DNA of 64,000 nt from Cordilura impudica (lineage: Eukaryota > Arthropoda > Insecta > Diptera > Scathophagidae), in NCBI GenBank assembly GCA_963682025.1, contig OY821517.1, forward strand, positions 341,296,196 to 341,360,195, in the 5' to 3' direction. Every line of letters begins with the position of its first letter. The stretch's first letter is position 1. Under the pieces are notes generated by a model. That model saw only the letters and a program-made list of their open reading frames with translations, was not told where the DNA came from and did no database searches. Positions 45,364-57,619 of this stretch are shown in pieces. The position numbers and the translations under genes are program-made.

Positions 45364-45725
45364 AATTTTACGTATTTTATTAAGTTTTTTTCCTTCTCCT
45401 GACAAGTAACAAAAAATCGAGTTAGGGCCTTTTTATATTAAGCCATCGATATATTTTAATTTTTATTTAGTATTCCTGAAATGGGATAAATCTATTTATT
45501 TTGACATGTTTTGTTCCTTTTTGAATAAGTGCCTTTTTGAAAGTTTCTGTTATTTTAATTTATTTTTGAATAATAAATGTTTTTTTATTTATTTCTTTTT
45601 TCTTTCTTTTTTTATAAAACGCTTTTAAAATTTTTTTTTATTTAGGTTTTAGCGTTTTTTTTAATAATAAACATATTTTTTTTTTCATTATTTTCACATT
45701 TGTTTTATTAATTTTTTTAAATATT
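45364..45725. other. hAT2 3' non-coding region
   Basis: T-rich sequence between the truncated transposase and the right sub-terminal repeats. No gene. Confidence 0.5.
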
Positions 45726-45800
45726 TGGGGGCCCGCGAGCTTGTAAAAATGTCTCAAGGGGTCCGTGAAGCAAATTAAGGTGGGAACATATGTCATAGAT

Positions 45801-46460
45801 ACTTCAGTCCAAAATAAATCAGTTCTGTCTCATTTGTGTAGGTTGAAATTATGAAGATAATGTTCGTATGCTTTGTTTACTTTTTTATATTTTATAAATA
45901 ACTTTATAATATTTATAACATATTCAAAATTTCTTTAAAAAATTTTGTCCGCGCGGAGTAACATTTTTTTAGTGTTCCAAAATTTGATGACAATTCAGCT
46001 TTCAGATTTTGTGAACCCATTGAAGATTTACTCGATTTAATTGTTTGTCGTCCAATGCTTCAATACAATATTATTGTAAAAACAGACCTAAATAGCAAAT
46101 TTCATTACCTAATAAACTAATCAAATTTAAACTTTTTAATAACCGATATAAGTTATGAAAAGGTTTTGTGTGGTCCGCACTTTGAGCTTCGAATGCTAAA
46201 TTCCCTTTTTGTACTTCTGATAAAATATAAGCATAGTTTTATATAAATATAATTTTTGGATTCATTGTACATATTTTTAAATGGCTTCGTCTTAAATGAT
46301 TTTTCATTAACAACGTTAGTGAATTGCTTTAATGGCTCTTTCTAAAGAGTGTTTTAATAAAACCCGATAGAACTTCAAATTATAAAAAATAACACAATAA
46401 ATTAAATTTTAATCAAAAACATTTTTTTATTCGAAAGAATAACTTTTGAATACAATTAAA
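45801..46460. other. AT-rich spacer
   Basis: Nothing recognised. Confidence 0.4.
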
Positions 46461-47109
46461 AATATTATAGTCGGTCTATATTCGGCATTGTTATTAATTT
46501 TTTGCCTTCGGATATGAAAAAGTTCATATCGGATGCTATATTTATATAAAGACTAGGTCGAAAAATGGACCGATTCTGACCATATTTGGTAAGGTCACTT
46601 ATTTTTTTGCAAAAACAAATGCAAACCAACTTTGAGAAAAATTTGTTATGTTTTTGTTTTTTTTTATAGTTTTAAATGAAGATCGGGAATCAGCTTCATA
46701 TGGGGCCTATGACTAAGAATTGCCCTATAGGGTTTATTTTTGGACTACTGATAAATAGATATAATAGACATACACAAACCCAATTTGACCGAGATCTATA
46801 TGATAATTTGGATATTATGGCAATTTAAGTCCATATAATAGGGGTCATTATTATGGGGACTAGGTCTGAACATGAGCCGATTTTCACCAATTTCAATAGT
46901 GTTCATGCTATGGCCGATAGAAGCTTACGTACTAAATTTAATCAAAATATGTTCATATTTACGACCTGTAGTTTGATTAAAAGGTTTACATGGACACACA
47001 GACGGACGGACGGAGAGACGGACATTGCTAAATCGACTCAGGTAAAATGACTCAGAGTCGATCGGTTTAATAAATTATGGGTTGGAGTCAAATATTTTTG
47101 GTAGTTACA
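46461..47109 (+). mobile_element. Diverged family A copy A9
   Basis: The 5' palindrome is damaged ('tagtcggtctatattcggc'). The body is collinear with A1 ('gacggacggacggagagacg' at 47002-47021). It ends at 'aaatatttttggtagttaca', without the 3' hairpin. Confidence 0.75.
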
Positions 47110-47400
47110 GAACCCCAATTCCTGTGACCGACGACGATCGAAAAATTTGGATCTTCTTCCGCACTTCCGTTTACAGTGAGGATTCTCTCCAGTACGCATA
47201 TTCTTTCGATGTGTTGGTGTTATTGCATCATATACAGGCTATGTGGTATGAAATCTATCCACAGTTCGACGGATGACTTGTTCAGATGGACGATTAGGTG
47301 CGCTATAAAAATGACGAAGCCGTCTGCAAGTTGCTTGTTCAGATGGACGATTGCAAATAGCTGACTTATTTTCAAATTAATTTGTTAGCGTTGTTTAAGC
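47110..47400 (-). pseudogene. Mariner-like transposase N-terminal fragment
   Basis: On the minus strand: RLRHFYSAPNRPSEQVIRR followed by TVDRFHTT, and further along, in other frames, EEDPNFSI and RRRSQELG. This order (NRPSE..IRR.V..F..T, then EEDPN.SI..RSQELG) is that of the helix-turn-helix region of a group of insect mariner-type transposases. A ~57-bp internal duplication repeats 'aatcgtccatctgaacaag'. Stops and frameshifts are present; the catalytic domain is absent. Confidence 0.6.
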
Positions 47401-48500
47401 GTGAAGCTACTCATGATGATTTCCCGGAGTACGACCCTTTGTAAGTTCTATCTAGAAGTTCTCTGGTTAGTGTTACCATCGGAATTTTTATTGGCATAAC
47501 GGAATCTTTGTTAATCAACTTATACATGTTGTTATAAAATTATATAATCAGAGAACTAATTATGAGTCTCCTTGACCAAAAATTTTAAATTTGGAGGGCA
47601 AGTTGTTCTAATAAGTACATTTTTTTAACATGTACGGTATTATTTAAAAGAAAAGTGCGCTTTTTGGGTAGTTAAAAGTGGTAAATCTAGCGCGAAAAGC
47701 GTTAAGTTAGCATCACTGATTTATAACGTTTTTAATAAAGGTATAACAAAAATAAACTCAATCTGAATCTATCAGTTTATTTAATATTTCGTTGGGAATC
47801 CTTTTTGTGCATTGGGTCATATCAATCAATTATGTATGAATTCCACTAATTTTTTTGCATAGCTCGGTGAAATTTTATCCAAATCAACTGATGTTTTCTG
47901 AAATCTACTTTAAGTTTATATCGCAAAGTTTGCAATTGGTGGAGTTTAAACTTCATTTTAATAAATATTTAATAACAGTCCTTGCTAAAAACGAATTAAA
48001 AAATTATTTTATTTTTAAAGTTGGGCTATTTTCACTGTGAGTTACTGTAAAAACATTTACATTTATTTATGATCAATTAATATGTTTTTAATTGAACATT
48101 TGTAAAAATATATAACACTTTGAACCGATTTGTTTATATGCAATTTTTCACACACTTGTGGAAAGAAGAAATGGAACGTCTATAATAATAAAATAAAATA
48201 AACAAGACAAAATTTTATTAGAATTTAATTGAAAAATAATATTACTAACAAAAGAAAATTACGTTTAATTGAAAAGAAATTTATGTTAATTTTTTTCATT
48301 TTATGTGAATAGAGACAATTTTTCTGTGTTCAGTAAGAAGAACAAAAAAAAAACCATATGGTGACAATTTATTTAACCCTGCCATGCAAAAGCTCGCAAA
48401 ATTGTTCAAATATTTTAAATTTATACGAAACATTTAAATGAGGGTGGTTCAGTAAGAACTAGCAAAAACATTTGTTTGTTTTTTGTGGAAAACAAATAAA
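47401..48500. other. AT-rich spacer with small inverted repeat
   Basis: 47455-47562 is bounded by AGTTCTCTGGTTA and TAATCAGAGAACT (one mismatch), perhaps a ~105-bp MITE. 47690-47732 ('aatctagcgcgaaaagcgtt' to 'tagcatcactg') resembles a hAT sub-terminal region. The rest is unassigned. Confidence 0.4.
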
Positions 48501-49130
48501 TAATAACAAATTATTGGTAAAACCTTCAAAATATTGACAATAAAAAAAATATTTTGAGAAAAAACTTTTTTTAAAGTTAAAAAATAAATTTTTAACAAAA
48601 ATTGATTGAAAAAAAATTTTTTTTGAGCGAAAACAATTTAAAAATATAAAATAATAATAAAATAAAAAAAAAAAAAAAATATCATTTTTGTGAAAAAAAA
48701 AATGTATTCAAAATATTTCTGAATGAAATATTGACGTTAAAAAATGTTTGAGAGAAATCATTGTTTTAATAAAGTTTTAACAAAAATTATTAAAAAACAT
48801 TTTTTTGGGGAAAGCAATATTAAAATAATAAATAATAATAATATTTAAAAGGATATAAAATTTTAAGAAAAGAAAATTCTTCAAAAAATTTCTAGGTATA
48901 AAAAGTTAAAATGCAAATATTGACAATAAAAAATTTCTGGTGAGAAAACACTGTTTTAATAAAGTTGTGATAAAAAATGGTTGCACAAAATTTTTTTTGG
49001 GGAAACCATTATATAAAATAAAAAAAAAATATAATAAAATTTTTCTGTGAAAAATAAAATTATTTAAAATTTTCTAGGAATAAATTTCAAGTGTGAGAAA
49101 ACAATTTTTTAAATTATTTTAAAGATTTCA
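48501..49130 (+). repeat. Diverged ~190-bp tandem repeat
   Basis: Units start near 48533, 48730 and 48921 with 'atattgac(a/g)(a/t)taaaaaa'. They continue with 'tgttttaataaagtt', 'aaattttttttggggaaa' and 'aaaattttctaggaataaa'. A partial fourth unit ends near 49130. Confidence 0.6.
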
Positions 49131-50001
49131 ATGGAGACAATATTCGGATTATATCAAACCTCATATATTTTGAGAGAGTTATAAATGATACCACACTTTA
49201 TCAAAATTAAGTTATTTTAGTATACATTTATATATTTCCACTATCAAAAATATGCGACTGGAATAAGGAAATCTTATAATATAAAATAATTAGTTTTTGA
49301 GTCTTTGTTACTTGACTGTTTTAAAGATTAAGTTTGACACCCATATTGTATATGATTTTTACCTCGAGTTGCCACCTTACGGGTAAATATTTTGAAAAAT
49401 TATTATATAAGGTCAATCTTTTCTTGGCGTTATAAAATTTTGAATTCACGTTGTCCATAGTTTCTAAATAGAGTTGCAACCCCTGTGTAATGTTTATGGT
49501 GTTATATATCATTCGAAAGCTGATCAAAAAAAAAACTAACGAGATTTAAAAACATTTTATTTGCTTGTATTAGCAATGTACTGGACAAGAGAAAAAGTTT
49601 GATACCCATAATGGCCATATTTCAGATATAGAGTTGTAGCTTCGTTAGAACTTCGCTAAAATCTGAACGAACGCGAATATCAAAAAATGGTCAATTATGT
49701 CATCACTTAAATCAAATAATGATTATAAAACGTTAATTTGATGTAAAAAGCTGGTCATCTTCCTACAAAATTTAATATAACTAGAATGCTTTTTGAGCCG
49801 CTGTAATACACAGACATGTCTTGACATGTCCAATACAACCTTTCATAGGATAGGCATTTGTTTTTGGAGCCTTGGAAAGAAATGTGAAAAATTTTGAAAA
49901 CAGTTCAGCTCACTGGCGATTATTGTTAGAAATTTTTTGTCGTTGTTGTTGATATTATTATTGATATTAAATATTGAAATATGTAATATATATTATATAT
50001 T
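49131..50001. other. AT-rich spacer
   Basis: No gene or repeat family recognised. Confidence 0.4.
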
Positions 50002-50375
50002 TACTAGCAGATTCCAGCGCTCAAAATTCGCATGTAATTTCTAGGCAACTTTATTTCTTAACTTATCCAATTCACCAACCAACACTTTTTGGTTTATTAT
50101 TATTGTGAATGAAGATAACAAACTCATTAACAAACATATTAACAAATTTAATAAACACACACATAGCATATGTGTAATTTTATGTACGTGTTAGCAGCAA
50201 CTTTAAATGCAATTTACTCAAAATAAAGGAAAAAATTTAAAAATCTGTAAATCTGGTGAACAACTAAAAAGAAATACCTTTCAAATAGTATACGATTGCT
50301 CAAAATCGAGATAAAACGGTAGCACAAAACATCGGTAACAAGAAATCGCCTAGCCTATTAATATTATAGATTAAT
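50002..50375 (+). mobile_element. Family D copy D7
   Basis: Complete D copy from ACTAGCAGATTCCAGCGC to 'cctagcctattaatattata'. It lies just upstream of the octamer array. Confidence 0.8.
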
Positions 50376-50394
50376 ATAGACGGTTGATAGTATT

Positions 50395-51000
50395 ATTGAT
50401 ATTAAATATTGTAATATTGATTATATTGAAATATTGAAATATTGAACTATTGAAATGCTGAAATACTGAAATACTGAAATATTGAAATATTGACATATTG
50501 AAATATTGAAAAATTGAAATATTGAAATATTGAAATATTGAAATAATGAAATATTGAAATATTGAAATATTGAAATATTGAAATATTGAAATAATGAAAT
50601 ATTGAAATATTGATATTGAAATATTAAAATATTGAAATATTGAAATATTGAAATATTGAAATATTGAAATATTGAAATATTGAAATATTGAAATATTGAA
50701 ATATTGAAATATTGAAATATTGAAATATTGAAATATTGAAATATTGAAATATTGAAATATTGAAATATTGAAATATTGAAATATTGAAATATTGAAATAT
50801 TGAAATTTTGAAATATTGAAATATTGAAATATTGAAAAACTGAAATATTGAAATATTGAAATTTTGAAATATTGAAATATTGAAATATTGAAATTTTTAA
50901 ATATTGAAATATTGAAGTATTGAAATATTGAAATATTGAAATATTGAAATATTGAAATATTAAAATATTGAAATACTGAAATATTGAAATATTGAAATAT
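50395..51000. repeat. (ATTGAAAT)n octamer array
   Basis: Imperfect 8-bp repeat with scattered variants (ATACTGAA, ATTTTGAA, ATAATGAA). It passes directly into the next array by a single G-to-A change per unit. Confidence 0.9.
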
Positions 51001-53285
51001 TAAAATATTAAAATATTAAAATATTAAAATATTAAAATATTAAAATATTAAAATATTAAAATATTAAAATATTAAAATATTAAAATATTAAAATATTAAA
51101 ATATTAAAATATTAAAATATTAAAATATTAAAATATTAAAATATTAAAATATTAAAATATTAAAATATTAAAATATTAAAATATTAAAATATTAAAATAT
51201 TAAAATATTAAAATATTAAAATATTAAAATATTAAAATATTAAAATATTAAAATATTAAAATATTAAAATATTAAAATATTAAAATATTAAAATATTAAA
51301 ATATTAAAATATTAAAATATTAAAATATTAAAATATTAAAATATTAAAATATTAAAATATTAAAATATTAAAATATTTAAATATTTAAATATTAAAATAT
51401 TAAAATATTAAAATATTAAAATATTAAAATATTAAAATATTTAAATATTAAAATATTAAAATATTAAAATATTAAAATATTAAAATATTAAAATATTATA
51501 ATGTTGAAATATTAAAATATTAAAATATTAAAATATTAAAATATTAAAATATTAAAATATTAAAATATTAAAATATTAAAATATTAAAATATTAAAATAT
51601 TAAAATATTAAAATATTAAAATATTAAAATATTAAAATATTAAAATATTAAAATATTAAAATATTAAAATATTAAAATATTAAAATATTAAAATATTAAA
51701 ATATTAAAATATTAAAATATTAAAATATTAAAATATTAAAATATTAAAATATTAAAATATTAAAATATTAAAATATTAAAATATTAAAATATTAAAATAT
51801 TAAAATATTAAAATATTAAAATATTAAAATATTAAAATATTAAAATATTAAAATATTAAAATATTAAAATATTAAAATATTAAAATATTAAAATATTAAA
51901 ATATTAAAATATTAAAATATTAAAATATTAAAATATTAAAATATTAAAATATTAAAAATTAAAATATTAAAATATTAAAATATTAAAATATTAAAATATT
52001 AAAATATTAAAATATTAAAATATTAAAATATTAAAATATTAAAATATTAAAATATTAAAATATTAAAATATTAAAATATTAAAATATTAAAATATTAAAA
52101 TATTAAAATATTAAAATATTAAAATATTAAAATATTAAAATATTAAAATATTAAAATATTAAAATATTAAAATATTAAAATATTAAAATATTAAAATATT
52201 AAAATATTAAAATATTAAAATATTGAAATATTAAAATATTAAAATATTAAAATATTAAAATATTAAAATATTAAAATATTAAAATATTAAAATATTAAAA
52301 TATTAAAATATTAAAATATTAAAATATTAAAATATTAAAATATTGAAATATTAAAATATTAAAATATTAAAATATTAAAATATTAAAATATTAAAATATT
52401 AAAATATTAAAATATTAAAATATTAAAATATTAAAATATTAAAATATTAAAATATTAAAATATTAAAATATTAAAATATTAAAATATTAAAATATTAAAA
52501 TATTAAAATATTAAAATATTAAAATATTAAAATATTAAAATATTAAAATATTAAAATATTAAAATATTAAAATATTAAAATATTAAAATATTAAAATATT
52601 AAAATATTAAAATATTAAAATATTAAAATATTAAAATATTAAAATATTAAAATATTAAAATATTAAAATATTAAAATATTAAAATATTAAAATATTAAAA
52701 TATTAAAATATTAAAATATTAAAATATTAAAATATTAAAATATTAAAATATTAAAATATTAAAATATTAAAATATTACAATATTAAAATATTAAAATATT
52801 AAAATATTAAAATATTAAAATATTAAAATATTAAAATATTAAAATATTAAAATATTAAAATATTAAAATATTAAAATATTAAAATATTAAAATATTAAAA
52901 TATTAAAATATTAAAATATTAAAATATTAAAATATTAAAATATTAAAATATTAAAATATTAAAATATTAAAATATTAAAATATTAAAATATTAAAATATT
53001 AAAATATTAAAATATTAAAATATTAAAATATTAAAATATTAAAATATTAAAATATTAAAATATTAAAATATTAAAATATTAAAATATTAAAATATTAAAA
53101 TATTAAAATATTAAAATATTAAAATATTAAAATATTAAAATATTAAAATATTAAAATATTAAAATATTAAAATATTAAAATATTAAAATATTAAAATATT
53201 AAAATATTAAAATATTAAAATATTAAAATATTAAAATATTAAAATATTAAAATATTAAAGTATTAATATATTAAAATATTGAAAT
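51001..53285. repeat. (ATTAAAAT)n octamer array
   Basis: About 285 very uniform units, with a few interspersed G-bearing units (51503, 52225, 52345) and one phase slip near 51955. The right edge returns to ATTGAAAT-type units (53278-53345). Confidence 0.95.
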
Positions 53286-53345
53286 ATTGATTATATTGAT
53301 TATTTTGAAATATTGAGTTATTGAAGTATTGAAATATTGTAATTT

Positions 53346-53691
53346 TAAAATATTGATATATCAACCATTCCCAATATCTTTTTGACAGAATATACATATA
53401 TGTAAATCCCCATGTAAATACATATTTCGGATCTGATTTTAATATTTATACTTGACAGACATTCATATTTAAATCCAATTATATAATCCTTTCTTCATTA
53501 GTTATACCTGCCAATGACTTAAACTTCTTTTAAAAAGAGATTATTTTATATACTAAAACTAAAAAGTTTAAAACGGAAATGAATGTTAACCCATTTCGAC
53601 CAGTCAGTTTGAATTTTTAACATAAAAATTAAGACAAATAATTAATATTTTAAAAATTTTTAGGCTTAGAGTACATATACAAACAGACCGA
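53346..53691. other. Spacer
   Basis: No gene; AT-rich. Confidence 0.4.
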
Positions 53692-54107
53692 TGCGGTGTT
53701 TTCCATACAAAATCGTAGAGCGTCACCGCACTTAAATAACATTTATTTTATTTTCTCACAATTTATATTCTCAACTCTCATTCTCTCTCAATTTGTTGTA
53801 TATTTTTATAAAATTGTAAACAAAAATCATATGGTTTTGATGGTTATGGAAATTATTGAAGAAATAAAATATTTCAAAAGTAAATTTAAATTTAAAGTAA
53901 TTCAAATATTTTCAATTCCAAGATATAGTTATTAACAAAAAAGAGGAGAACTTTATATTTTAAACAATTTAAAGAGGAAAACTTATATATAAAAAGATAA
54001 ACACAAAATGTAAACGATAAACTTAACAATTTTGTGCCGTCGGCTTTGTCCATTGTTGTTTTGGGTATTTTTTTGCCGCATCGCAAAAACGTCCCGCACG
54101 GTCTGTT
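53692..54107. mobile_element. TIR element M1
   Basis: Ends ACAGACCGATGCGGTGTTTT and, inverted, ACAGACCGTGCGGGACGTTT. Internal motifs 'caactctcattctctctc' and 'ttttgatggttatggaaatt' recur at 62.63-62.72 kb. About 415 bp, non-coding. Confidence 0.6.
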
Positions 54108-56104
54108 TTGAAATTTTTTTTCAAATTAAATTATAATTACTTTTAAATTTAAAACATTAGACCAATTTTCAGTGTTATTATTTTTATATCACCGATTTTT
54201 TCATAAGCAATGCTTTTTTAATTTTTACATGACATTACTAAAATCTACAATACATTCCTTTTAAAAAATATTCTGTTGTGTAGCGTGTTTTCTTATAATT
54301 TCATTATATTTAGCACAGTAAAAATATTTTTTGCCGAACTTCATATTTTTTCCGAAAAAGTTACATTTACAATTTTAATTAAATTAATAAAAATACTTTT
54401 AAGAAAATTTTTGAAATTTTTCTAGGTCTTATTATTCTATTATGATCGAAACAAATGAGGTTGGAAACAAAATCAAGGACATCTTTTTCTTTAGTGACAT
54501 CAACACCTGCCAAAAAGGAAAATAATGGACCTATTAAAGCTTTTGTATATGCCTTGAGTGTTCTTACATGATTTATATAGAATCTGATATAAATCCATTT
54601 ACTTTTAAAAACATTTTGGGCCATTGTTGAAATTGTCAAATTCTTGTAACGAAAAAAAATCCAACATAAGCGGGTTAATGAGAAAATGTGGAACAGAATC
54701 AAATTAACAAACAATCAATAGACATTTTCTATACAGCATCTACTGGGAGCCAAGAAAAAAGTAGCATCAGCAACAAGAACAACAGCAACAACAATTGGCT
54801 ATGGCAAATATTAAGGCCGTTATGCACTACATGTTTTGCTATTTCATGGAATATTAAAACAAATACTTAAAAATTTTATATTTTGTGAAAATTTATAAGA
54901 AATTTTTAAAGTATCGATATAAATGTTAGAAAGCACACATTTTGTGCAACCTTTTTTTTTTGTTGTGCTAATTTTTTCCAGGTGTTTTTTTGTGTTAATT
55001 TTTTCCAGGTGTTTTTTCTTTTTTTTTGGAGAACTACAATTTTATTATACTTCAAAAATATGTTTATTTAGTAATAATTCTTTGTTTTTTTTTTCTGGTT
55101 TCTTAGTTATGGCTTACCTCAAACAAAAAAAATTTATTTAATTTCAATTGTTATATGCGAAAATGCCACAACTGTTTTGCACTTATTTTTCAAATATTTT
55201 TTTTTTATTTTTCATTTGTTTATTTTATAATAAAAAAAAAACACAAACTTTTCTTCAAGTGAATTTTTTTCTTCTTCACCTCTTAAATTTTTCTAACACA
55301 AACCCGCTCACGATTTCCGTTTCAACCTTAACCGTTCAATTATTAATAACAAAATGATTTTTTTGTATTCTGTGTGTGTAAAGTTTAATAAAGTTTTTCT
55401 GTTTTTTTCTTTTTTTTTTTTTGGTTTGGCTTTAAGTTCTATTGAAAGTGAAAGTTTTGTGTTTGAAGCCAAAAAAGCTTTTTCATGCAAATATTCTATA
55501 GTGTTGTGCCAAAATGAGGTGGTTGTTATGTTGTTTGGAACTTTCACTCTCAGCTTTATTGGTGTGTCGAGTAAAGAATCCAAGAATTTTCATTCATAAA
55601 TTTAAGCTTAACAACTGTTTTACAAAAGGGTTGGTTATTTATTATTCTTAGCATGTGTTAAATTTTAGTATTCCATTTACTCCTAATGGAGAAGGAACTA
55701 CGAAGCTATTATTGGGGAGAACGTCTTTTGTAATAAAATAATTGATGAAAAAAAAAAATAATTGACGAAAATGACGTAGAAGAAAGGATATTAGTTCGCT
55801 ATTTCATGAGAAAATCTTTAATTTAAACAAAACTGCTTAATATTAAAATTTCTTACCAGCTTCGGAAAGCTCAGAATAAGAGCATATCTACAGCACAAAT
55901 GTCCACTGGGATTTTCTAAAACATTTTCCACCGCGTTATTAGGCCAAGAAGGAATTAAAGAAATGGTTCTTATAAATCAAGAAGTAGTAACGCTGACTCA
56001 TTTCTTAACTCCGTAACACCTTATAATTAATATTTAATTTCATAAAATCACATACGTCTAAGCATTAATCTAAATACTATTATGGCATAAATTTTGTATG
56101 CCAT
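54108..56104. other. AT-rich region without recognised genes
   Basis: About 2 kb. It includes a 26-bp direct duplication of 'ttaattttttccaggtgttt' (54966-55015) and (ACA)n near 54770-54795. An 81-codon plus-strand frame (55354-55599) begins hydrophobic and could mimic a signal peptide, but it has no family resemblance and sits in T-rich sequence. Confidence 0.4.
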
Positions 56105-56525
56105 GCCTTTTTTAAAAATTTAATTTTCTTAAAAAAGTTACTATCCTTAAAAAATTAACTTTTCTGAAAAAAAGTAAATTTTATTGAAAATAGTAAATTT
56201 TTTAAGTAAAAAATATTTTTTTAAAAGTAAATTTATTTAAATATGTACATTTTCTTAAAAAAGTACCTTTTTTTAAAGTGCATTTTCTTTAACAATGCCT
56301 TTTCCTAAAAAATGTATTTTCTTAAAAAAAGGAAATTGTCTTGAAAAAGTAAATTTCCTTAAAAAAGTAGATTCTCTGAAAAAACAGTAATTCTTTTTTA
56401 AAGTAAATTTTCTTAAGAGCAAATTTTCTTAATAAAAGTACATTTTCATAAAAAAGTCCTTTAAAAAAAATACTTTTCCTTAAAAAAGTACAATTTCTTA
56501 AAAAAGTATAGTTTCTCTTAAGGGC
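56105..56525 (+). repeat. Degenerate AAAAAGTAC array J2
   Basis: Units of 'tttcttaaaaaagtac', 15-25 bp apart, with variable middle bases (gtaaatt, gtacatt, gtacctt). Opposite strand to J1. Confidence 0.75.
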
Positions 56526-56794
56526 GGGATAAGATTTTAAAGGTGAAAAATGCGTATTTCCAGGATTTTTTTTTGAAGATAGGAATAATGTTGGATAATT
56601 TATTTCATATACAGGGTACGGAGAAAAAACTGTTACCATTTTCAGTTTGCTGCATTCGTCAAACGGTTAGTGTAATTACGCCATAATTTACCATAATGAA
56701 TAGGTGATATGAATTTTTCCATTATATAAAAGCACGTGCATCAAAGCTCAACCAAAAAAAATTTCAAACCATTCGAACGTAATAAAATAATCAC

Positions 56795-57617
56795 CCCTGT
56801 TCTTGAAACCACTATCACAAAAAAAAACTCGTAAATGAAAAAATTCTTTTTTTGCTGTTCTCTAATTTCAAGAAGAATATTTTTTCTCGTTTTAATTCAC
56901 ATAGAAAAGGCTTTATGAAATCAAAACAAATGCCCTTTTTTTTACTAAGCAGGCCTTAAGAGATAAAAAAAAAACTAATTAATATTTAAACTCTAACATG
57001 TTTTTTATTGAACCTTGTCATTATTTTTAAAAAATAGACATTAATTTTATGAAAAAAAAACGATTTTAAAAAACGTCTACATTTTGCGCTGATTTAAAAA
57101 AAAACTCGTAATAAGTGGTCGATGTTAATAAAATACACTTTTTACGATGATTCTGTTTTATAACTATAATAAAAACTTTTTATTTACACAATCTATTTTC
57201 CATTATAATTTTTTCAATTATAACATTGCACTAATTATTGCAAATAAAGGAATTAAAAAAAATGTTTTCATCAAATCACATATTTTTTTGCATATGTTCG
57301 AAACAGTAGTGATGCTAGTCAAATCCAATTTATTTGAATATCGAAATTTTTTTGGTGATGTCTAACTTTTTAAGAATAGAAAAATAGAAATAGGAAAATA
57401 GAAATACTTAAAAGTTTTTTGTGAAACTGAATAAAGAACCATATGGCACCTTGGTTTCTAGATAACATATGTTCTTAACTCAAATATATGGTTCTTAACT
57501 CAAACATATGTTTCCATTAAATAAATAAAAAAAGTGGTTTCAAGAAACCCAAAATTTCAACTTCATGTGATTTTAAATTCACTCTTATTCAAATAACACC
57601 GTTTCAAGAACAGGGCT
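56795..57617. mobile_element. TIR element N1 inside the maT element
   Basis: Ends CCCTGTTCTTGAAACCACTA and, inverted, CCCTGTTCTTGAAACGGTGT (right boundary near 57617). The interior (AT-rich, with 'aaaaaaactcgtaa' twice at 56824 and 57103) has no transposase. Window position 1 shows the end of another copy. Confidence 0.6.
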
Positions 57618-57619
57618 GA

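Larger units (their letters stand above)
43696..45792 (+). mobile_element. hAT (Buster-like) element hAT2 with perfect 8-bp duplication
   Basis: Flanks are TCATAGAT (43688-43695) and TCATAGAT (45793-45800), identical. The termini, CAATGGTTCCCAAA and (reverse complement) CATATGTTCCCACC, form an imperfect TIR. The left sub-terminal region holds direct repeats of CCCCCAGGGGTCCGTAGAGG (43722-43781). The right has GGGGCCCGCGAG and AAGGGGTCCGTGAAG. Such G-rich sub-terminal repeats are typical of Buster-type hATs. It encloses a decayed transposase and lies exactly at the end of D6. Confidence 0.85.

Noticed and set aside
47860..47905. A single 'gatgttttctgaaat' match to the E minisatellite
   Set aside because: One unit only, without E termini; likely coincidence in AT-rich sequence.
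55308..55599. Overlapping ~80-90-codon frames on both strands at 55.3-55.6 kb, one with a hydrophobic N-terminus
   Set aside because: The minus frame has no ATG start; the plus frame is driven by T-rich sequence and shows no family resemblance.
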